Positions 34,070 to 44,424 of a stretch of DNA of 51,451 nucleotides are shown here, one piece after another; within the stretch, counting starts at the first letter, position 1; every line of letters begins with the position of its first letter. The DNA is from Candidatus Helarchaeota archaeon (GTDB lineage Archaea > Asgardarchaeota > Lokiarchaeia > Helarchaeales > HEL-GB-A), in NCBI GenBank assembly GCA_013375455.1, contig JABXJT010000032.1, forward strand, positions 1 through 51,451, given 5' to 3'. The notes below the pieces were generated by a model. It saw nothing but the letters and a program-made list of their open reading frames with translations, was not told the origin of the DNA and did not search any database. Both the position numbers and the translations under genes were made by a program.

Positions 34070-34849
34070 ATGCCAAAAGAGGATACTGTTGAAGAATTCA
34101 CTAGAAAAGTGAAAAAATTTGCTTTGAATCTGGATTTAGATGTTGTTGGAATTGCAAGTGCGGATGATGAACTTTTTTTAGAGGCGCCTGTTGAACATAG
34201 ACCCAAAGAAGTCTTAGAAGGAGCCAAATCAATCATAGTTACTGGAAAAACCATGCCGCGTGGTACTTTTAAACTCAAGCATCATCATTATAATACAGTT
34301 CAGAGACTTTATCATAGTATATATAAATTTTTAGACATATGTGCAACAAGGATATCGGATTTTATCGAAAACGAAGGATATTATGCAATTCCAATTCCGG
34401 CCTATATCCCCCTCGTATTTAATAATTTATTACCTTGGGGGATTATTTCATTAAAACATGCGGCAGTAGCGGCTGGTTTAGGACAAATCGCTAGAAATGG
34501 GTTGTTCATCCATCCAAAATATGGAACTCTAATACGATTATCCGCCATATTAACAACGGCAGAATTAACTCCTGATCCTAAGTTTGAGGGAGAAGAAATC
34601 TGCCGTGATTGTAATTCATGCATCGAGAATTGTCCAGCAAAGGCATTTGATAAAAAGGGGCGGTTCCAAAAGTTAGGCTGCCTTCGAGATGTAGTGAAAC
34701 ATGGTCTTAACGTCTTCCATCCTTATGACAAACAATACGTGCAAAATCTCGAATTGGTTACAAATACGATGTTTGTGGAATATACCGTGGGTTGTACGAA
34801 ATGTTTAGAAGTTTGCCCTGTTAATAAAGGACCATTAAAGAAGAAATAA
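34070..34849 (+). CDS. QueG-like double [4Fe-4S] protein
   Basis: The 259-residue protein resembles COG1600 (epoxyqueuosine reductase and relatives). It has a ligand-binding part with AAVAAGLGQIARNGLFIHPKYG (131-152), followed by two clusters. The cysteines are CxxCxxCxxxCP at 178, 181, 184 and 188, plus Cys204, 242, 245 and 249. The C-terminal HEAT-like region of bacterial QueG is absent, and the N-terminal half is short. Archaea normally make archaeosine rather than queuosine, so a true QueG role is unlikely; an orphan cobalamin- or flavin-linked redox function is possible. The ATG start has no clear SD. The GH20-type gene follows after 31 bases on the same strand. Confidence 0.72.
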   Translation: MPKEDTVEEFTRKVKKFALNLDLDVVGIASADDELFLEAPVEHRPKEVLEGAKSIIVTGKTMPRGTFKLKHHHYNTVQRLYHSIYKFLDICATRISDFIENEGYYAIPIPAYIPLVFNNLLPWGIISLKHAAVAAGLGQIARNGLFIHPKYGTLIRLSAILTTAELTPDPKFEGEEICRDCNSCIENCPAKAFDKKGRFQKLGCLRDVVKHGLNVFHPYDKQYVQNLELVTNTMFVEYTVGCTKCLEVCPVNKGPLKKK

Positions 34850-34880
34850 ATAAGAAAACACAGTAGATGAGTGGATTTAA

Positions 34881-37445
34881 TTGAAAGGAGTATTAATTGA
34901 AGGTTTTGAACCAATTGAAGACGTACCTGAGTACAAGTTTAATTTGTTACCCTTTCCTCAAGAATTAGATGATATTTACGGTTTTTTTAAGTTAAAGGAA
35001 GAACTTGGAATAGCATTCGTAGATGTTGGTGCAGAAGAGGTAATTATTGAAGTAATAACAGAAGAATTATCAGCGATGGGAGGGTTCTCATGTAAAAAAA
35101 CGGAAGTAACCTTTCCGAAAGAGTTTAAATCTTTTGATTTACCATCAAAACCGAATGTCGACGAAACCTACGCCGTCTATTTTGAAAAGAACTATTTGAT
35201 AATAATAGGTTATACCGATAAGGGGATTTACTATGGAGTGAATACCTTTTTACAATTGATAAAATCAATCGGGGGGCAGCTAGTCATCCCTTTAACACAA
35301 GTATTTGATTATCCCGCGTATGAAATTAGATGTATTACAGACCAAACCACTCGAAACCAAGTCCCAACCATTGAAAATCTCAAAAGCACGATCAAATTAT
35401 TGAGCAGGCTCAAGATTAACTATCATTACCTTTACATGGAGGACAGTTTTAATTTCAAGAAGTACCCAGACATTGGGAAAACGAGGGGCGGTTTTACCGC
35501 TGAAGAGATAAAGGAGGTTCAGGAGCATGCTAAACGGTATTTTGTGGAACTCGTGCCTATCTACAATTCATTCGGACATGTTGATAATATATTGATGACC
35601 AATCATCCGAAATACGCACATTTAGGCGAATTTCCTGGTGCGGCGTGCTATGATGTTGGAAACCCTGAGGCAAAATCGTTCGTGAAGGATTTATTGGAAG
35701 AGGTATGTGCAGCCTTTGAATCGAAGACCTTTCATCTGGGATTAGATGAGACTTTTGACTTCGGAAAGTTCAAAACAAAGCAACTTATCGAGCAGAAAGG
35801 TAGTGGTGCGGTAATGTTAGAATATTACACTTTTTTAATTGATACAGTAAAAAAGCTCGGTAAGGAACGAATCATCTGTTATCATGATAACGTGCTTGGG
35901 GAAAAAGAACTATTGCAAGGGCTCCCTAAAGATTTGATCGTTTTTTATTGGGATTATTGGCTCAAGACATTGTTCATATTCCCAAAGAAAAAATATAAGA
36001 AAGCGAAAAAACTTCGGAAGAACGGTTATCAGGTAATAATGAGCCCAACCTTATATGATTATACAAGAAATTTCCCTGATACGAAACGAACAATTAAAAA
36101 TGTAGTAAGAATGGCAAAATATGGATTGGAAATTGGGGCTATTGGAGTGGCCACGTCTATATGGGGAGATTTCTTAAATGAGAATTTGAGAGAATCGAAC
36201 TATTTCGGATATTATGTGACTGCAGAGGCGGCATGGGCACCTCAAAAGTGGGACGAAGAACGCTTTAAAAAGAATTTCACGTGGCATTTTTATGGATTAG
36301 ACGATTCGGATGTCATTGAGGCCCTTGACGGCTTGAACACCTATAATGATCTACATTCAATGTATCCAGTTAAGTTTTTCAGCCACATCTGGAGACATCC
36401 ATTTCCAGCTAAAAAAATTAAACCGAAAGTAAAGAAATTGGATCGGATTCTCCAAAAGAGTGAGAACGCATTAAAGATTATAGAGCAATTGAAGTCCAAA
36501 GTAAAAAGAAATGCAGATAATCTGGATTATTTAGAGTATGGCGCGAAACTTGGGATTTATTTAGCGAAGAAATATAAGATACCGATCGAAGTGCAGAAAG
36601 CATTAAATCGCGGTCGAGACAAGTATAATTCATCGGAATTAATTAAGAAAGTGAAATATTTAAAAGACTATCTTGAAGCATTGCGAAACGACTATGAAAA
36701 GTTATGGTTACGATGTTCGAAATCTAATGGATTAGAACTTTTACTTGAACATTTTGATGCACAATTATTCTTTTATCAGCAAAAAATTCAGGAGATAGAA
36801 GATGGAATTATCTGGCAGAACCCATTTTTGAAATCTGAATTCATTACAGCTCCCACAAAGGTAGAAACTAGCGAGCCTATTTATCTCCGAAAGACATTCT
36901 CCGTCAAAAAACAAGTCAAACGGTGCCATATCCAGGGATGTTGCGACATGCTCATGCACTTATATCTAAATGGAGAAAAACTTGGGGAAATTGTGAGTAG
37001 GTTTACACTGTCTGTTGAGCCCATAAAACAAAGAATCCAGCTATTTGACGTGACAGACAAAATTAAACCGGGAGAAAATGTAGTAGCTGCGGAATGTCAT
37101 AATTACTTGATTTCACGGGTAGCTGGGAATATTTACATAGAAGTAGAATATGAAAGTGGGGAGAAAGAGATTATTCTCTCGAATTCTGATTGGAAGGCAA
37201 CACATTTATCTGAACCCGATTGGATGAAAATGAAATTCGACGATTCAAGCTGGCCTAATGCCAAAAGTCTTGGTGCTCCACCTTATATAGGTGGTTATGT
37301 TACTAAACCCTACATTTCAGCGGGAATCAGATCCCGGGAGTGCTATTATTATGGAATGGGTACCTTTGTGAAGGGTTTATTACCCTGGGTACCTCTCTTC
37401 TTAGAGGGATTGGGTAAAAAAGTAGTTGGCTTGGATATTTTTTAA
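34881..37445 (+). CDS. GH20-family beta-N-acetylhexosaminidase, cytoplasmic
   Basis: GH20 enzymes release terminal beta-linked GlcNAc or GalNAc by substrate-assisted catalysis. In this 854-residue protein an N-terminal alpha/beta domain (about 20-145) precedes a TIM barrel containing HLGLDET, where Asp289 and Glu290 form the catalytic pair. A helical section (about 500-640) and a beta-sandwich resembling galactose-binding modules (about 645-820, with RKTFSVKKQVKRCHIQG and DDSSWP) follow. No signal peptide is present, so it acts inside the cell on imported chitin- or glycan-derived oligosaccharides. The start is taken as TTG at 34881 without a clear SD, so the first residues are uncertain. An EamA transporter gene follows after 20 bases. 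Confidence 0.82.
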   Translation: MKGVLIEGFEPIEDVPEYKFNLLPFPQELDDIYGFFKLKEELGIAFVDVGAEEVIIEVITEELSAMGGFSCKKTEVTFPKEFKSFDLPSKPNVDETYAVYFEKNYLIIIGYTDKGIYYGVNTFLQLIKSIGGQLVIPLTQVFDYPAYEIRCITDQTTRNQVPTIENLKSTIKLLSRLKINYHYLYMEDSFNFKKYPDIGKTRGGFTAEEIKEVQEHAKRYFVELVPIYNSFGHVDNILMTNHPKYAHLGEFPGAACYDVGNPEAKSFVKDLLEEVCAAFESKTFHLGLDETFDFGKFKTKQLIEQKGSGAVMLEYYTFLIDTVKKLGKERIICYHDNVLGEKELLQGLPKDLIVFYWDYWLKTLFIFPKKKYKKAKKLRKNGYQVIMSPTLYDYTRNFPDTKRTIKNVVRMAKYGLEIGAIGVATSIWGDFLNENLRESNYFGYYVTAEAAWAPQKWDEERFKKNFTWHFYGLDDSDVIEALDGLNTYNDLHSMYPVKFFSHIWRHPFPAKKIKPKVKKLDRILQKSENALKIIEQLKSKVKRNADNLDYLEYGAKLGIYLAKKYKIPIEVQKALNRGRDKYNSSELIKKVKYLKDYLEALRNDYEKLWLRCSKSNGLELLLEHFDAQLFFYQQKIQEIEDGIIWQNPFLKSEFITAPTKVETSEPIYLRKTFSVKKQVKRCHIQGCCDMLMHLYLNGEKLGEIVSRFTLSVEPIKQRIQLFDVTDKIKPGENVVAAECHNYLISRVAGNIYIEVEYESGEKEIILSNSDWKATHLSEPDWMKMKFDDSSWPNAKSLGAPPYIGGYVTKPYISAGIRSRECYYYGMGTFVKGLLPWVPLFLEGLGKKVVGLDIF

Positions 37446-37465
37446 AAGCATAGAAGAATTCAGAA

Positions 37466-38359
37466 ATGTCAAAACCCCGAATCAATCCCCATATTGTTAT
37501 TGCAGTCGGGGTTCTAGGGACCTCTTTTGCTGCCATATTTGTGAGATGGTCGTCGTCAACACCCCTGCTTTTAGCCTTTTATCGACTGCTCTTCACGGTA
37601 TTTATTATTATTCCGATTTTTCTTTGGATGAGAGGATGGCGGCAACTTCGCACGCTAGCACCTAAAAACATTCTAATCATAATGGGGGCAGGCGTTGCAT
37701 TGGCGTTTCATTTTGTCCTTTGGTTCGCCTCGCTTGATTACACCTCAATTGCAAGTGCAGTGGTCCTTGTCGATATATCTGCAATCTTTACTGCAGTTTT
37801 TGCGTACCTCATCTTAAAAGAGCGATTAAGTCGAAGGCGAATTTTGGGAATATCCATTGCTTTCATCGGCGTGGTCGTCATTTCACTAACAGATTGGTCT
37901 GGAACATCCGAATTTGCCCTGTTGGGGGATATGCTTGCCATATCGGCGGCCGCATTTAGTGCAATCTATTTCGTGGCCGGTCGGAAAAGTAGGCAGGGAT
38001 TGGATGTAATACCCTATGTCTTCTTGCTATACATTACCTGCACCATAACGTTACTTTCCGCGTGCCTTCTTACAGGGACCCCCTTATTTCCTTCCAGTTC
38101 ACAGGAGTATCTAATATTTATAGGGATTGCGGTCGTCTCAACAATATTTGGCCACACCTTATACAATTGGGCTCTAAAATATGTAGATGCATCCGTTGTT
38201 GGGGTTGCTTTACTAGCCGAGCCTATTGGCTCGATCTTGCTGGGGCTAGCCATTTTCATAGAAATCCCCCATCCCATCGTGATTGCAGGAGGCGCGCTTG
38301 TTCTAGGGGGAATTTACTTATCCTTTCGAAAAAATAAGAATGCCACAGAAAATGGATGA
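37466..38359 (+). CDS. EamA/DMT-family ten-helix transporter
   Basis: The 297 residues show ten hydrophobic helices in two homologous halves of five, each an EamA unit. The first contains ATFVRW-like SFAAIFVRWSSSTPLLLAFYR. The second contains SAIYFVAGRKSR and later VDASVVGVALLAEPIGSILLG, a hallmark of the drug/metabolite transporter superfamily. Members export amino acids, sugars or nucleotide-related compounds, but the substrate is not predictable. It is in the same orientation as, and 20 bases after, the GH20-type gene, so co-expression is possible. It converges on the 217-residue membrane protein gene. Confidence 0.88.
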   Translation: MSKPRINPHIVIAVGVLGTSFAAIFVRWSSSTPLLLAFYRLLFTVFIIIPIFLWMRGWRQLRTLAPKNILIIMGAGVALAFHFVLWFASLDYTSIASAVVLVDISAIFTAVFAYLILKERLSRRRILGISIAFIGVVVISLTDWSGTSEFALLGDMLAISAAAFSAIYFVAGRKSRQGLDVIPYVFLLYITCTITLLSACLLTGTPLFPSSSQEYLIFIGIAVVSTIFGHTLYNWALKYVDASVVGVALLAEPIGSILLGLAIFIEIPHPIVIAGGALVLGGIYLSFRKNKNATENG

Positions 38360-38374
38360 ATAATGGGGCTTAAA

Positions 38375-39028
38375 TCATTGTGTGATGAAATAGGGGGCGA
38401 GAAAAAGCACTATTGCGAGCCCACCAAGTATCAACCCGATAAACCCTAATTTAGAAATCTGCCGAGTTAAGAAATAAGAACCTAAAATAACTGCTAACAA
38501 ACCAGTTCCTAAACCTACAAATGCCATGATATTTATTACTAGTACAGTAACCTCTGTTGGACCTTGCCCGGTTGGGGATTCGGTGGTGTATTTAATACCA
38601 TACGCGATTGTCATGAGCAGCGTGCCAAAGAGCCCAGAGAAGATGCTAAGTTTACCTGCTAATAGTGATTCGGGCCAAGTAGGATTTGAAACCGCAATAT
38701 AGTCTATGTTTTTCAGAAGTTTTGGTATAGGCATTTTCATGAATTTTTTTGTAAATTGGAAACTGCCGTTGATGTTATCGACGACTCTTTTAATAGCACC
38801 AAAAGATACGCCAGCTTTACTTAACGCCACGACTTTTTTCCCTATTGTTTCAGCCAAGTAATTATGCCCCATAGTAGACTCAGCATGTTGGCTTTTGCCA
38901 CTACTCGCCTCCGCCTTTTCTGCGGTTAAATCGCCCCCGCTATAACTCTTTATCGGCAAAAACTGGCCTTTAATTTCTACTCTAAATGCCTTGCCTACTG
39001 TTTTAGTATCGACATCTGCCATTTCCAT
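38375..39028 (-). CDS. unknown protein with a soluble N-terminal half and three membrane helices
   Basis: About 120 polar residues come first and include FRVEIKGQFLPIKSYSGGDL, a serine- and alanine-rich stretch, and TMGHNYLAETIGKKVVAL. Three hydrophobic segments follow (about 128-148, 160-182 and 193-213). I do not recognise a family. The orientation is probably N-terminus inside, with the soluble part acting as a cytoplasmic domain. It starts at ATG 39028 and lies downstream of the beta-galactosidase gene, from which it is separated by 88 AT-rich bases that probably contain a terminator and its own promoter. Confidence 0.6.
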   Translation of the reverse strand: MEMADVDTKTVGKAFRVEIKGQFLPIKSYSGGDLTAEKAEASSGKSQHAESTMGHNYLAETIGKKVVALSKAGVSFGAIKRVVDNINGSFQFTKKFMKMPIPKLLKNIDYIAVSNPTWPESLLAGKLSIFSGLFGTLLMTIAYGIKYTTESPTGQGPTEVTVLVINIMAFVGLGTGLLAVILGSYFLTRQISKLGFIGLILGGLAIVLFLAPYFITQ

Positions 39029-39116
39029 CTTCTCTTAGAATTAATCAATTCAATTACATTATTTATTTTCAAAAATTACTGAAATAAATTTTTCATATCC
39101 AATTAAAAAAATATTG

Positions 39117-42320
<3,204 letters not shown>

Positions 42321-42384
42321 TCAAACCAGATTACATTAGAGAAGATTGGATGTGAATTCTTTGAGTTATTGAGTCGTAATTTAA

Positions 42385-42864
42385 TTATTTGACCTCAAAT
42401 CCTCCTGGCATTACTACTATTCCAATTTCAGTGATACAGACTTCTTTTCCAACTTTTGATTCATCTTTACTTGCGGTAACAACAGTTGATGCTTCTATAG
42501 TTATCAATAGCATCCCATTCCTTTTGATTTCCATGCTTTTGATTGCTGGAGTCGATTTTAATTCATCCCCATCCTTAATAGGAGGAGTACCCTTTGGAAA
42601 TTTATAAACTTGACCACCATGTAAAATTTTAAGGGGATTCGTGATGATAAGCGAACCATCGGGATTTTTTGCCTCAAAAATTGATCGAATCGCGGGAGCC
42701 ACGTAAGCATTTGCATAGGAGGGATGGGCAATAGGCTCATCCTCAAGATAATCGGGTTGTTTCACTTTGATGGAGTTTGCGAAGGCAACTAATTTTTTTG
42801 CTCTGATTTTAAATGTTCCAGGCTTTAAAGTTTGTCCGATTATATTACTAAAATCTTTACTCAT
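42385..42864 (-). CDS. MaoC-like hot-dog-fold protein (FAS1-like dehydratase N-domain type)
   Basis: The 159-residue protein matches the N-terminal MaoC-like dehydratase pattern. It has an opening I-G-x-x-x-x-P-G-x-x-x-I, then KLVAFANSIKVKQPDYLED, PSYANAYVAPAIRS, and ILHGGQVYKFPKGTPPIKDGDEL for the hot-dog helix and strand. Such domains handle enoyl- or hydroxyacyl-CoA or ACP thioesters. Only one hot-dog domain is present and I could not identify the Asp/His hydratase motif with confidence, so it may be a non-catalytic half or need a partner. It is divergent from the second acyl-CoA synthetase alpha gene, which also points to acyl-CoA chemistry. The ATG is at 42864. Confidence 0.75.
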   Translation of the reverse strand: MSKDFSNIIGQTLKPGTFKIRAKKLVAFANSIKVKQPDYLEDEPIAHPSYANAYVAPAIRSIFEAKNPDGSLIITNPLKILHGGQVYKFPKGTPPIKDGDELKSTPAIKSMEIKRNGMLLITIEASTVVTASKDESKVGKEVCITEIGIVVMPGGFEVK

Positions 42865-42905
42865 TGTTTTCCGACCCTTTATTTTACCTGTAAAATTCTT
42901 AATAG

Positions 42906-42917
42906 GTATATATAAAA
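42906..42917 (+). promoter_or_regulatory. TATA-like box upstream of the region 4 genes
   Basis: GTATATATAAAA is the clearest TATA-like element in the window. It would place transcription start near 42935-42945, about 30 bases before the TTG at 42973. It could drive the acyl-CoA synthetase alpha gene and the fusion flavoprotein gene 12 bases downstream of it. Confidence 0.5.
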
Positions 42918-42972
42918 ATCAAATAATTATTTTATTTTCGCATAAAGAGATTGCTAAAATTAGGTCGTAATA

Positions 42973-44412
42973 TTGCTTGATTTAAAGAATTTATTTTACC
43001 CGAAGAATATTGCCATCATTGGAATATCGAATCATCCATTAAAAGGTGAAATGCTTCTTAATGTTTTACTTGTATCAGAATATCCTGGAAAAATATATTT
43101 AATTAATCCTAAATATTCTGAACTGTTTGGAAGAAAAGTATATCCCTCGATATTAGATGTTCCCGAAGATGTCGATTTAGCCATTATAGCAGTTGCTGCT
43201 AATAAATGCCCTGAAATAATAAAACAATGTAGTGGTAAGGTAAAATTTGCATCGATTTTTACAGCGGGATTTAGCGAATTAAATAATAAAGAATTGGAAG
43301 ATAAAGTTGCAAAAATAGCAAAAGAGGGGAATGTTCGATTATTAGGGCCCAATTGCATGGGAGTCCACTGTAATGAAAGTAGAGTATCTTTTTTTCTTAG
43401 ACAACAGGCAGGAAAAATAGGCAACATCGGATTTATATCACAATCCGGGGGTCATGCATTTACATTCTCAATATGGGGTATAGGAAAGGGATTAGAATTT
43501 AATAAAACAGTAAGCATTGGCAATCAATGTGATTTAACCATTCAGGATTTTGTGGAATATTTTGGAATTGAACCAAATATTAAAATAATTGGGGCTTATA
43601 TCGAAGATGTCAAAGATGGGGAAGATTTTTGTAAAAAAGTTAAGCAAGTTACGAGAAAAAAGCCAGTATTTGTATGGAAAGGTGGAGTAACTGAAGAGGG
43701 AAAAAAAGCTGCTCTCAGCCATACAGGGGCATTAGCAATCCCTAATCATCTTTGGAATCCGGTTATGAAACAAATTGGTGTTGTTTCAGCTGATTCTTTA
43801 GAAGAATTGGGGGATATTATGATGAGTTCTCTTTACTTAGAAGCATCATATCCAAAAGGATTAAATGTGGGCATTATAGTTGGTGGGGGAGGGTCTTCGG
43901 TGGAAATAACCGATGCTTGTGCGAAAGAAGGGCTTCATGTACCTCAATTTTCCTTGGACACCATAAAAAAGCTATTAGAGATAGTACCTGAGGTAGGTAC
44001 AATTACAAAAAATCCTGTTGATCTAGCAGGAATGCATTTCTTGCCAGAAATGTTTGGGAAAGCTGTAGAAATTGTCTATGAAGACCCAAACATAGATGCT
44101 GTTATCACATATCAAATGACCGAACGATTTTTTTGGAATACTGAACGAGTTAGGTCAATGGGGAGAGAGAACTTCAATTTCGATAAATCAATAATGAAAG
44201 AATATGAAAGATTGAAGGACATTATTAAAAAACCATTAATTTGCATAGTTCCAAGACTTGTAGAGACAGATTTAGAGATAGAGAAAGTAAGAATAAATTT
44301 TATTAAACATTTGGCCAACTTGAAAATTCCGACCTTTCCATCGACTACCCGTGGTGCTAAACTCCTTGTCCGTTTAGCTAATTATAATAAGTATCTCCAA
44401 AGACAAAATTAG
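42973..44412 (+). CDS. ADP-forming acyl-CoA synthetase, alpha subunit (copy 2)
   Basis: This 479-residue protein has the same plan as the gene at 28901. It has a CoA-binding Rossmann domain (NIAIIGISNHPLKGEML), LLGPNCMGVHCN, ISQSGGHAF, and LSHTGALAIPNH with the candidate phosphohistidine His250. The C-terminal domain contains GIIVGGGGSSVEITDAC. The two copies are divergent, so their acyl substrates probably differ. No beta (ATP-grasp) chain is nearby. The stop is only 12 bases before the start of the CrtI-GltD fusion, so the two are co-transcribed, linking CoA-ester chemistry to that redox enzyme. The TTG start has no strong SD but fits the upstream TATA box. Confidence 0.83.
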   Translation: MLDLKNLFYPKNIAIIGISNHPLKGEMLLNVLLVSEYPGKIYLINPKYSELFGRKVYPSILDVPEDVDLAIIAVAANKCPEIIKQCSGKVKFASIFTAGFSELNNKELEDKVAKIAKEGNVRLLGPNCMGVHCNESRVSFFLRQQAGKIGNIGFISQSGGHAFTFSIWGIGKGLEFNKTVSIGNQCDLTIQDFVEYFGIEPNIKIIGAYIEDVKDGEDFCKKVKQVTRKKPVFVWKGGVTEEGKKAALSHTGALAIPNHLWNPVMKQIGVVSADSLEELGDIMMSSLYLEASYPKGLNVGIIVGGGGSSVEITDACAKEGLHVPQFSLDTIKKLLEIVPEVGTITKNPVDLAGMHFLPEMFGKAVEIVYEDPNIDAVITYQMTERFFWNTERVRSMGRENFNFDKSIMKEYERLKDIIKKPLICIVPRLVETDLEIEKVRINFIKHLANLKIPTFPSTTRGAKLLVRLANYNKYLQRQN

Positions 44413-44424
44413 AAAGGGATAACA

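Noticed and set aside
34070..34849. Assignment as a genuine epoxyqueuosine reductase
   Set aside because: The protein is short, lacks the C-terminal region of QueG, and archaea are not expected to make queuosine.
38375..39028. N-terminal half faintly recalling a phage or injection-system tail-tube protein
   Set aside because: The resemblance is a few residues only, three membrane helices follow, and no other tail or injection gene is nearby.
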